A DNA stretch of 6,464 nucleotides from Solobacterium sp. (GTDB lineage Bacteria; Bacillota_I; Bacilli_A; Erysipelotrichales; Erysipelotrichaceae). Location: positions 1-6,464 of the forward strand of contig JAFWCP010000283.1 of the NCBI GenBank assembly GCA_017536845.1, in the 5' to 3' direction. How positions within the stretch are numbered: the stretch's first letter is position 1; each line of letters begins with the position of its first letter. This document shows positions 1-6,464 of this stretch, one piece after another. Below the pieces are notes generated by a model. The model saw nothing but the letters and a program-made list of their open reading frames with translations, was not told the origin of the DNA and did not search any database. Made by a program: the position numbers and the translations under genes.

Positions 1-54
1 TCTGATGACAGTCAACGATGCCCTTATATTGTTTACTTCAATTTGTCAAATTCC

Positions 55-117
55 TTAACTTACCAGCATTGCCCAATCACCACTCTCGTCTATGAATATG
101 CTAAGTTCTCTTTTCAT
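55..117 (-). pseudogene. DUF3800 protein, N-terminal remnant (stop after 20 codons)
   Basis: Reading the minus strand from ATG at 117-115 gives MKRELSIFIDESGDW and five more residues, then TAA at 57-55. The start resembles the N-terminus of DUF3800 proteins, which open with a strand ending in an acidic D-E-S-G motif. From memory the family is thought to have an RNase H-like fold, with this Asp as a candidate metal ligand; its function is unknown. Full-length members run to roughly 200 residues or more, so this copy is broken. The next 54 bases to the window edge show further stops in this frame and no clear DUF3800 continuation, suggesting a deletion, insertion or frameshift just after codon 14. 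The start is well supported: GGAGG at 130-126 lies 8 bases upstream and a complete leader with promoter and terminator precedes it. Family assignment rests on about 14 residues. Confidence 0.65.
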
Positions 118-125
118 GAACTATG

Positions 126-130
126 CCTCC
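126..130 (-). promoter_or_regulatory. Ribosome binding site of the DUF3800 gene
   Basis: GGAGG on the minus strand, 8 bases before ATG 117-115. It lies just downstream of the leader terminator, so ribosomes can only reach it on read-through transcripts. This fits control by transcription attenuation. Confidence 0.75.
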
Positions 131-137
131 AGTGAAC

Positions 138-161
138 AAAAAATGCGAGGAACTTCCCCGC
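138..161 (-). terminator. Rho-independent terminator in the DUF3800 leader
   Basis: On the minus strand, GCGGGG (161-156) pairs with UUCCUCGC's last six bases (150-145), giving six pairs including one G-U, around the loop AAGUU. An A and six U follow (144-138). It ends before the RBS and start codon of the downstream gene, as in an attenuator. The hairpin is also the 3' part of the repeated 49-base element, so terminator and conserved RNA overlap. Confidence 0.75.
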
Positions 162-211
162 GATAGATGGACCCGGGTCTTACGACCAGCCCAAACCGTA
201 TTCGGTTTTTC
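138..211 (-). ncRNA. Structured leader RNA, copy proximal to DUF3800 (DUF3800-type RNA motif)
   Basis: This is the predicted 5' leader running from a start near 211 to the terminator at 138. In order on the minus strand it holds a hairpin AAACCG-AAUA-CGGUUU (208-193), a core hairpin GGUC-GUAA-GACC closed by a GNRA-type tetraloop (187-176), a conserved single-stranded-looking GGUCCAUCU, then the terminator hairpin (161-145). The 49 bases at 143-191 match 38 of 49 with a second copy at 273-321. Strand choice follows from the GNRA loop, the G-U pair that is only an A-C mismatch on the other strand, the U-tract and the promoter. Published comparative searches described several cis-acting motifs named DUF3800-I and onward upstream of such genes; I assign it to this group by context, not by a covariance-model match. 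Ligand or partner unknown. Confidence 0.6.
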
Positions 212-217
212 TGAAAG

Positions 218-246
218 ATTATAGCAAGATCATCAGATTTTTTCAA
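218..246 (-). promoter_or_regulatory. Promoter for the DUF3800 leader (sigma-A type)
   Basis: On the minus strand: -35 TTGAAA (246-241), spacer of exactly 17 bases, -10 TATAAT (223-218) preceded by TGC, an extended -10. Transcription would begin near 211, at the 5' end of the first leader hairpin. It lies between the two copies of the RNA element, so only the proximal copy is in its transcript. Confidence 0.75.
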
Positions 247-272
247 ATGTTGATACGGCGAAATCCAGAAAT

Positions 273-321
273 ATGCGAGCGTCTGGCCTGCATGAGATGG
301 ACCTGTGTCTTACGACCAGCC
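273..321 (-). ncRNA. Second, distal copy of the DUF3800-type RNA element
   Basis: The 49-base element is repeated at a period of 130 bases from the copy at 143-191, with 11 differences. The 5' core on the minus strand is almost invariant: GGCUGGUCGUAAGAC, then CNGGUCCAUC after one variable base. The 3' hairpin (291-275) differs in sequence but keeps its pairing: the innermost G-C of the other copy is a C-G here, a compensatory change. One pair has become A-C and the GUAA hairpin has 3 pairs rather than 4. The hairpin is followed by AUAUUUCU, not a clean U-tract, so this copy is a poor terminator. No good promoter was found just upstream. It may be an older duplicate, or a second sensor on transcripts from the promoter at 925-953. 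Confidence 0.55.
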
Positions 322-419
322 ATAACAAACGTTTGAATATTATCTTTCTTCTGATTTATCAATTACACCACATACAGCAAAGATTCCGATTGCTCAGAAT
401 CCTGTAAATTCATTGCCGG

Positions 420-448
420 AAAATGAGATCCATACTTTTCTCGGATCT
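420..448 (-). terminator. Weak hairpin after the decayed minus-strand fragment
   Basis: AGATCC (448-443) and GGATCT (431-426) can pair across an 11-base loop directly after the TAA at 451-449. CA and four T follow on the minus strand. The placement suits a terminator, but the stem is short, the loop large and the U-tract poor. The flanking stretch 322-419 shows no gene on either strand. Confidence 0.25.
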
Positions 449-806
449 TTACCATTTGTATACAGCAAGCCTGTTGTTTATGATTCTCCCGATGATGGAA
501 ACAGATTTCCCCGGCATCACCCCATATTTTTCCGCGGTGTCCAAGCCAATCGAGTCGGCAAGCTTTTTGCGAAAGCCTCTGTAAACCATTGCCTGTTCAG
601 CGGGTTCATCGTATGTCACCTTTCTTTCGTCATTACAGAATCAGCGTCATCATGCCTGAGAAGTGCAGCAATTACCGCCATGCCGGCCGTTCCCAATAAA
701 GATATCCGTTTCTTCCGTATTCATTGATAAAACACGTAACCTGTATCAGCACATGCCCGCCCGAAGCGTTCACAGCCCGGTATTCTTCTTCCCGGGAGAT
801 ACGGAT
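449..806 (-). pseudogene. Decayed minus-strand coding remnant, family not recognised
   Basis: Two protein-like open stretches follow each other on the minus strand in different frames. The first (806-672, 44 codons) contains GGHVLIQVTCFINEYGRNGY and ends in TAA. The second (640-449, 63 codons) contains RGFRKKLADSIGLDTAEKYG and MPGKSVSIIGRIINNRLAVY and ends in TAA after KW. Residue composition and codon choice of the second stretch look like genuine coding sequence, more so than the antisense frames on the plus strand. No start codon with an RBS opens either piece and they do not share a frame, so I read them as fragments of one or two broken genes. A strong promoter at 925-953 points this way. 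I recognise no family. Alternatives are a long non-coding RNA, or chance open frames. Confidence 0.35.
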
Positions 807-924
807 TCACCCGGCGCAATTGGACGCTCTGTATATCGACAGCCTGCAGGATTGACAATCCCCTTTCAGTCTGCATGAACAATTGTGGCCGCAAACGCAT
901 GACAGCTATATTTAACCATCGCTG

Positions 925-953
925 ATTATACTTGAGAGTGAAAAGTTTCTCAA
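925..953 (-). promoter_or_regulatory. Near-consensus minus-strand promoter
   Basis: On the minus strand: -35 TTGAGA (953-948), 17-base spacer, -10 TATAAT (930-925). Transcription would start near 918. An ATG at 919-917 lies at or beside the start site, has no RBS, and opens only a 16-codon frame. The promoter looks intact while the sequence downstream looks decayed, so it may serve a lost gene or a non-coding transcript running leftward. Confidence 0.55.
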
Positions 954-973
954 ACTAATTCGGTTGAACAGAT

Positions 974-1016
974 ACCTGATCATTTACATCATTGCGATGG
1001 AAGATCAGGTTTTCTA
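974..1016 (+). terminator. Hairpin with U-tract, possible terminator or attenuator
   Basis: ACCTGATC (974-981) pairs with GATCAGGT (1003-1010). Inside, CATC (987-990) pairs with GATG (996-999), giving a stem with an internal loop. TTTTCTATTG follows on the plus strand. No plus-strand gene ends before it. It may terminate a lost gene, belong to the end of a degraded insertion sequence, or sit in the leader of the transposase fragment at 1120. Confidence 0.4.
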
Positions 1017-1119
1017 TTGTTTTCAATATAACCGTATCTGTGCAAGAAAGGTTATGTTTTTGCTGATGGTCAGATGACTGTGAGATACAACAATTACGGT
1101 CCAATGCGGAGGTACTCTC

Positions 1120-1239
1120 ATGCCGGGCAAATCATTTCTGAAAACCAGATACTGTACTTATGTCTATGAAAACGAAAGCTATTGGGACAAGGATCTTCAG
1201 AAAGTCAGAACAAAGAAGACCTGTTATTCAGGCTCCTGA
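1120..1239 (+). pseudogene. Transposase N-terminal fragment (39 codons)
   Basis: ATG at 1120 follows a strong RBS (GGAGG, 1108-1112, 7-base spacer). The frame reads MPGKSFLKTRYCTYVYENES, then YWDKDLQKVRTKKTC, and stops at TGA 1237-1239. The pattern Y-V-Y-E-x-x-S-Y-W-D-K-x-x-x-x-x-R-x-K-x-x-C resembles the N-terminus of DDE transposases common in Bacillota insertion sequences, where it is usually followed by C-I-G-K and several hundred more residues; I recall this pattern and cannot name the IS family with certainty. No catalytic DDE region follows, so the element has been cut or deleted just after its N-terminus. The preserved RBS suggests fairly recent loss. No terminal inverted repeats or target duplication could be paired up around it. 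Confidence 0.5.
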
Positions 1240-1658
1240 CTATGTTTGTACCTGAATTCATTTTTTAAGATTTCATTAAGATCTGGCCATTCAATACGAA
1301 ATTCCTGCCGCTCATGAAATCGACGCCAAAGTCCCGTTTACAATGATTTACAGCATGGATATAATCGAAATCGTACATGTACAGCATCAGCTTCAGTGGG
1401 ACTGCCGGCTGATGCGGATGATCAGATGCCGCTTCCCACACTGAATACGGGGCAGCCTTTGCATTGAAATCTGTTTTTCTCAATCTGCTGCAGCTCGGAT
1501 GATGCATCAGCCTTTTCTGGATCAAACTCGGCAAAACCGCTTTGGCCAGCTGCGTCGGGGAGGGGAAAGGCTGTCTGCTCCCAAAGCAATCAGATATGGA
1601 AAGAATGCCTGATGGTCAGGCAAACTCAGCACATCAATTGTCAGGAGGTATTTCCGCC
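1240..1658. other. Gene-poor stretch with one unrecognised coding-like fragment
   Basis: No intact gene is supported. On the plus strand, 1280-1444 is open for 54 codons after a TAA and reads partly as protein (DLAIQYEIPAAHEIDAKVPF, then TMIYSMDIIEIVHV), with no start or RBS. It could be a remnant of the same degraded element as the transposase fragment or of another gene. The opposite strand is open across 1265-1534 but has only a TTG start and no RBS. The frame of the downstream permease is open back to 1542, yet that upstream part has no RBS and a non-membrane, low-information composition. AGGAGG at 1643-1648 is the RBS of the permease. I could not identify a convincing promoter for the ABC operon here. 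Confidence 0.4.
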
Positions 1659-4049
1659 ATGAACAAAACTGTCATAAAACTGGCCTTTGACCAGATCCGC
1701 TGGAATAAAAAGAAAACAATTCTGGAGATCCTGATCATATGCCTGATTTCAGCCACTGTCTTTATCGTCAATATCACCTATCCTCATCTGAAAGAAATCT
1801 ACAGGTCATGGTGTGACAGCCGTTACGGCCCATGGTATGCATATATTGAAATTCCGGATGATACGTACGATCTTTTCCGGTGGATGCTTGACGGTGATGA
1901 TGCCAGGGACGGCAGAAAGCCCTTGTTCTTTGACGATACGATGTATGACTCTCTCAAGGATGAAGACTACATGCAGTATGGATACCTTTTTGAACAGGGG
2001 GAATGGAATGGATACACCATTGCCCATGTGGATCCATCCGTCTTTGATTTATGCCGGCTTTCGATCACAGAGGGAACGATTCCGGAAGACAATGCCATCC
2101 TGATCAGCGAACAACTCCGTGACGAATACAGCCTGACGGCAGGTACGCGGCTGAATCTGGAAATCAACGGCAATACAGAAGAATATGTCGTATCCGGATT
2201 CCTTCGGAAATCACAGGATTTCTTCCCTGATATCTATACCGCTGTATCCGGCGGCCATGCCTTTTATTTCTTCGATAGAATGTTTGCCTTCCATTCGCCA
2301 TCTTCGAAAACGATTCTGTTTTCCCAATTTGGCCTTACTGTCCACTACGTGGAAAACAGGTTCGGCTATGACCATTTCACAAGGGTAAATGATCTGAACC
2401 GCTGGATGAAGGAAGACACAGCATTCGATGATTATACCCTTGCCCAGCTTATGTCAGCATTCACAGCAATTTTGTTTCTTCTGCTTGTGCAGCTGACCGG
2501 CAGTAAAAAACGTGCCCGGCAGCTGACTCTGCTCAGGGCAATAGGGATGACATCAGAGCAGGTCGTTTCCATGGTCATGCTTGAAACCACCGTCATTTCA
2601 GTCATGGGAATCATCTGCGGATTTGCGTTAAGCCTGCTGTCTGCCGGCGCTGTCGGTCTTATGATGACTTCCATCTGGAAAATACAGACAGATCCTCTCT
2701 GGCATGACTTTATCAGAAGTCCTCTGCAGAGCATCGGCATCTTCGTACTGGTTTTGTCTTTCTGCCTGCTGGGAGCCTATGTCCCTGCTCTGAAAGCAAG
2801 CCAGAATGCCCTGAACGGCTCATTTGAAGAAATATATCTTGGCAAGAAGAAAAAGCACAGGAAGAAACTGTGTTTTCAAAGCATGCGGGTTCTCGGACTG
2901 CGGCAGCTGGAGAATCAGAAGGGAATATGGATCGTCATGAGCGTATTTGCCGCATTTTTATGCATGATCGGACTGCCTGAAAAGGAAAACGATGCCCTTG
3001 AAACCAGCGGTTCCTCGCGGGGGATTGAAACGGTCGCGTTTACGTCCATGCACTTTATACAGATGGCGGAAAAGGAACCTGTCGATCCTGAGATCTATGC
3101 GCAGCTGCCTGTCAGGGCAAAACAATACCGTGCCGGATCAGGAATTTCCGAGGGTCAGCTCATACCCGGAAACAGAAATGACCAAACATATTCTCTCAGC
3201 TTTATTGGCGACTTTCTGATTCTGGATCCGGATACTGTCACAGAACTTGTTTACGACGGCAGGCTTCCCGAAAACAGCCGCGAAGTCATGATCATTCCTC
3301 CTCAATTGAACATACATGAAATCCGGGAGGACAGTTACTGGCAGGTCGATTACGAGGCACGAATCGGTGATACAATCATTCTCAATGAAGAAGCCTATAC
3401 CGTATGCGGTATGGTCCTTCCCAGTGAAACAGTGCCGTCCGTTATTGACTATGCCATTGATTTCCATGATCTGTATTCTGTCCCGCCATGCCCTGTCTTT
3501 GTCCTGCCCGAAACAGCGGAACATCTGGGGCTGCAGGAATGCATCTTTGAAAGACTGTATTTCGACCGTACGGAACAGATGTATCCGCTGCTCAGCGCGA
3601 TGGTGAAAAACGGCTTCCGGCCGGATATGATCAGCACCTCTGACCGTTACATTGTCTTTGACAGCTATGACAACAGGTCTGTCAGCGTGCATCTTTCCTA
3701 TGGCGCTGCCGCCATTCCCTTTGTCATGGGCATCCTTTTCTTCACCCTGTTCAAAGCATTGGAAAACCAGTCGGAAAAACGGGAACTGATCATCATGAAA
3801 TGCATGGGAATGTCAGGAAAGCAGCTGTTATTACGGCAGTTCTGGATGGCAGTGTATACCTCCGGCGCAGCGCTTTCCCTTGTTCTCGGGTACGACCTGC
3901 TCCGGCTGATATCCCATATACCATGGCATGTATCACCGCTCGTATTTGTCATTGAATTTCTGATCACCACGCTTGTTTTTACGCTGATCTACGCTGTTGT
4001 GCTTTTGAATGCCGGCGGTCTGCGCTTTGATGGAATCATGGAGGATTAA
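1659..4049 (+). CDS. ABC transporter permease, two-repeat FtsX/MacB type
   Basis: Membrane subunit of an FtsX-superfamily ABC transporter, 796 residues. The start at 1659 is chosen because AGGAGG (1643-1648) precedes it and the protein then opens with a short basic N-terminus; the frame stays open 39 codons further upstream without an RBS. Apparent membrane segments: about 20-40, 259-281, 305-337, 355-377, 422-440, 681-701, 728-750 and 758-783. Large presumably extracellular domains lie at about 41-258 and 441-680. Both FtsX cores show the family's cytoplasmic signature after their first helix: LTLLRAIGMTSEQV (289-302) and LIIMKCMGMSGKQL (710-723), so both halves are present and look intact. 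A lysine-rich linker (395-403) joins the halves. Relatives act in peptide or antibiotic resistance, lipoprotein handling or mechanotransmission rather than solute import. No sensor kinase or regulator is in the window, so substrate is open. The ATPase follows 3 bases after the stop codon. Confidence 0.9.
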   Translation: MNKTVIKLAFDQIRWNKKKTILEILIICLISATVFIVNITYPHLKEIYRSWCDSRYGPWYAYIEIPDDTYDLFRWMLDGDDARDGRKPLFFDDTMYDSLKDEDYMQYGYLFEQGEWNGYTIAHVDPSVFDLCRLSITEGTIPEDNAILISEQLRDEYSLTAGTRLNLEINGNTEEYVVSGFLRKSQDFFPDIYTAVSGGHAFYFFDRMFAFHSPSSKTILFSQFGLTVHYVENRFGYDHFTRVNDLNRWMKEDTAFDDYTLAQLMSAFTAILFLLLVQLTGSKKRARQLTLLRAIGMTSEQVVSMVMLETTVISVMGIICGFALSLLSAGAVGLMMTSIWKIQTDPLWHDFIRSPLQSIGIFVLVLSFCLLGAYVPALKASQNALNGSFEEIYLGKKKKHRKKLCFQSMRVLGLRQLENQKGIWIVMSVFAAFLCMIGLPEKENDALETSGSSRGIETVAFTSMHFIQMAEKEPVDPEIYAQLPVRAKQYRAGSGISEGQLIPGNRNDQTYSLSFIGDFLILDPDTVTELVYDGRLPENSREVMIIPPQLNIHEIREDSYWQVDYEARIGDTIILNEEAYTVCGMVLPSETVPSVIDYAIDFHDLYSVPPCPVFVLPETAEHLGLQECIFERLYFDRTEQMYPLLSAMVKNGFRPDMISTSDRYIVFDSYDNRSVSVHLSYGAAAIPFVMGILFFTLFKALENQSEKRELIIMKCMGMSGKQLLLRQFWMAVYTSGAALSLVLGYDLLRLISHIPWHVSPLVFVIEFLITTLVFTLIYAVVLLNAGGLRFDGIMED

Positions 4050-4052
4050 CCG

Positions 4053-4757
4053 ATGAATGCCATTTTGAAATGTGAACACGTAAGCAAAATCTACGGAATC
4101 GCCGAAAACCGGATTACTGCGGTGAATGATATCTCCCTTTCCGTCAACCAGGGGGAATTCACTTCGATCATCGGCCGCAGCGGCTCCGGAAAAAGCACCC
4201 TTCTGCACCTGATGGCCGGGCTGATTCCGCCGACAAAAGGCAAGGTGCTTCTGAATGGCCAGAATCTGACGAAAATGTCAGAGAAGAAACTGACCCTGCT
4301 GAGAAGAAGGAATATCGGATTCGTCTTCCAGTTCTTCAACCTTATTCCCACCCAGAATGTCATCGAAAACATTGTCCTGCCGATCCACCTGGACGGAAAG
4401 AAAGAGGACACTGAATTTGTGGAAGAAATCCTGGAAACACTTGGACTCAAGGACAGAAAGGATGCTTATATCTATGAACTGTCCGGCGGCCTCCAGCAAA
4501 GGGTTGCGATTGCCCGGGCTCTTGCCTGCAAACCGGAAATCATCTTTGCGGATGAGCCGACCGGCAACCTGGACGACCAGAGCCAGAAGGAAGTGATGCA
4601 TCTTTTAAGGGAGACCCAGAAGAAGTACCATCAGACAGTCCTGATGGTGACGCACAATCTGAACCTTGCAAGGAAGACTGACAGGATCATAGAGATTGAA
4701 AGCGGCAGGATTGTTGGAGATTTCAGCCGTGATGCCGGCAATACGAATCGGCAGTAA
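4053..4757 (+). CDS. ABC transporter ATP-binding protein, MacB/LolD type
   Basis: Cytoplasmic ATPase of 234 residues, partner of the permease just upstream. All ABC motifs are present: Walker [10 protein letters not shown] (41-49), Q-loop glutamine 93 in VFQFFNLIP, signature LSGGLQQR (143-150), Walker B IIFADEP with D167 and catalytic E168, D-loop GNLDD (171-175) and switch histidine H201 in THN. The Q-loop context [13 protein letters not shown] and the length are typical of the MacB/LolD/FtsE branch that works with FtsX-like permeases. The signature has L where Q is more usual (LSGGLQQR rather than LSGGQQQR), which should not affect function. GGAGG (4040-4044) lies inside the last codons of the permease, 8 bases before ATG, so the two genes are translationally adjacent in one operon. 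No strong terminator follows directly. The substrate cannot be deduced from the ATPase. Confidence 0.95.
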   Translation: MNAILKCEHVSKIYGIAENRITAVNDISLSVNQGEFTSIIGRSGSGKSTLLHLMAGLIPPTKGKVLLNGQNLTKMSEKKLTLLRRRNIGFVFQFFNLIPTQNVIENIVLPIHLDGKKEDTEFVEEILETLGLKDRKDAYIYELSGGLQQRVAIARALACKPEIIFADEPTGNLDDQSQKEVMHLLRETQKKYHQTVLMVTHNLNLARKTDRIIEIESGRIVGDFSRDAGNTNRQ

Positions 4758-5192
4758 GAAGATCTGCTGAAGTGAGTACTGTGCACCGGATCAGGAACGG
4801 TATGCATGGAAACGGCCTGAATATTTCAAGGCATACCTGCCGCTGCATCGCCGGGATGATTCAGATCGTGGGTGATAAAGGTGATATTGAACATATCTGC
4901 GATGATGAAATAGAATGCCATGGAATATATATTCAGTGTGCACAGGCGCACCTGCAGCCAGATCGTATTCCGGGAGTCATGCTGAAAATGCAGAGGGTCT
5001 GGATATATGGAACTGCTGCCGAAACACAGAAAGGTGTATTTGATCACCAGCTATACTGAACATATACGATCTGTTTTCTGAGCATTTGAGTTGCTTTGAC
5101 TGTTTTTCTTGCTGATTCTGGTGATTCGATAGATTCCTGGTTTTTGCAAACCTCATAATCAGACAATCGGAATACTCCTTCCGATTGCCTTT
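4758..5192. other. Intergenic stretch without a supported gene
   Basis: A plus-strand frame of 95 codons (4772-5059) opens with GTG 14 bases after the ATPase stop, but has no clear RBS, and its composition (many H, C, I, M and few hydrophobic blocks) does not look like a known protein. Antisense, 4826-5047 is open for 73 codons, also without an RBS. A third, shorter plus-strand frame from about 4774 reads EYCAPDQERYAWKRPEYFKA, which could be a remnant but is unsupported. I see no tRNA, repeat or clear terminator after the ABC operon. From 5060 to 5160 the sequence is T-rich and featureless. Confidence 0.4.
5164..5187. terminator. Perfect 9-bp hairpin upstream of the glucosidase gene
   Basis: CAATCGGAA (5164-5172) and TTCCGATTG (5179-5187) are exact inverted repeats around a 6-base loop TACTCC. 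CCTTTGATATT follows on the plus strand, a weak U-tract. It may end transcription coming from the ABC operon, or be a regulator site, since it ends only 5 bases before the first operator-like repeat. Confidence 0.4.
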
Positions 5193-5218
5193 GATATTCC
5201 GATCCGGAATATCATGAT
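5191..5218 (+). promoter_or_regulatory. Candidate promoter of the 6-phospho-beta-glucosidase gene
   Basis: TTGATA (5191-5196, five of six -35 consensus positions), a 16-base spacer, then CATGAT (5213-5218, four of six -10 positions). The start would be near 5225, leaving an 80-base leader. It is a modest match, but its position relative to the two inverted repeats (one in the spacer, one over the start site) makes it attractive. Confidence 0.35.
5193..5213. promoter_or_regulatory. Operator-like inverted repeat 1
   Basis: GATATTCCG (5193-5201) and CGGAATATC (5205-5213) are exact inverted repeats separated by ATC. The dyad fills the spacer of the candidate promoter at 5191-5218. It shares GATATT/AATATC ends with the repeat centred 33 bases downstream. 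Probably a binding site for a dimeric sugar-responsive repressor or activator; the regulator family cannot be named. Confidence 0.45.
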
Positions 5219-5227
5219 ATGTAAAAC

Positions 5228-5244
5228 AGATATTCGAAATATCT
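5228..5244. promoter_or_regulatory. Operator-like inverted repeat 2
   Basis: AGATATT (5228-5234) and AATATCT (5238-5244) are exact inverted repeats around CGA. Its centre (5236) is 33 bases, about three helical turns, from that of repeat 1 (5203), so a dimer pair could bind the same DNA face. It would lie just past the predicted transcription start, a repressor-like position. Confidence 0.4.
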
Positions 5245-5289
5245 TGCCCGGCCTGCTATCATATCGGCAGATAAAAAATGATCTGATGA

Positions 5290-6464
<1,175 letters not shown>

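Noticed and set aside
193..210. AAACCG-TATT-CGGTTT hairpin with T-run as a plus-strand terminator
   Set aside because: Only two T follow the stem and no plus-strand gene precedes it; it fits better as the first hairpin of the minus-strand leader.
143..321. The two 49-base repeats as a CRISPR array
   Set aside because: Only two units with an 81-base gap, 11 differences between them, and a promoter plus terminator arrangement; this is a leader RNA pattern, not a repeat-spacer array.
413..878. Plus-strand open frames of 104 and 71 codons
   Set aside because: No RBS, implausible residue composition, and the opposite strand gives the more protein-like reading.
1542..1658. N-terminal extension of 39 residues on the permease
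   Set aside because: No RBS before 1542; a strong AGGAGG at 1643-1648 supports the start at 1659.
3138..3692. Minus-strand open frame of 184 codons inside the permease
   Set aside because: Antisense to a continuous FtsX-type coding region, with no start signals of its own.
4883..4897. GATAT-TGAAC-ATATC dyad as a third copy of the glucosidase operator
   Set aside because: Arms are only 5 bp and it lies about 300 bases from the promoter; likely chance.
4772..5059. 95-codon plus-strand frame as a third gene of the ABC operon
   Set aside because: GTG start without an RBS and no recognisable motif; left as unsupported intergenic sequence.

Overview
The window looks like an accessory stretch of a Bacillota (Firmicutes) chromosome. 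Signs of this are strong AGGAGG-type ribosome binding sites, mid-range base composition, an FtsX-type ABC pair, a BglA/AscB-type phospho-beta-glucosidase, and a DUF3800 gene start with a structured leader. Erysipelotrichales or a related gut or oral lineage is a guess; no rRNA or marker gene is present to settle it.

Layout. Bases 1-321 (minus strand) hold the start of a DUF3800 gene that stops after 20 codons. Ahead of it are a good RBS, a rho-independent terminator, a structured leader RNA and a near-consensus promoter. A second copy of the same 49-base RNA element lies 130 bases further upstream. Bases 322-1658 are a decayed zone: minus-strand protein-like fragments broken by stops and frame changes (449-806), a strong minus-strand promoter pointing into them (925-953), a hairpin (974-1016), a 39-codon transposase N-terminus with an intact RBS (1120-1239), and one unrecognised plus-strand fragment (about 1280-1444).

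Bases 1659-4757 are the only clear operon: a 796-residue two-repeat FtsX/MacB-type permease followed, 3 bases after its stop codon, by its 234-residue ATPase. Together they should form one ABC complex. Substrate and regulator cannot be read from the window. Bases 4758-5304 are a long intergenic region. Its right half carries a perfect 9-bp hairpin, a candidate promoter and two related inverted repeats that look like operators. Bases 5305-6464 encode a GH1 6-phospho-beta-glucosidase, cut by the window edge exactly at the catalytic nucleophile motif.

The most interesting signal is the left end: a tandem, covarying, riboswitch-like RNA in front of a broken DUF3800 gene. It probably belongs to the DUF3800-associated RNA motif group.
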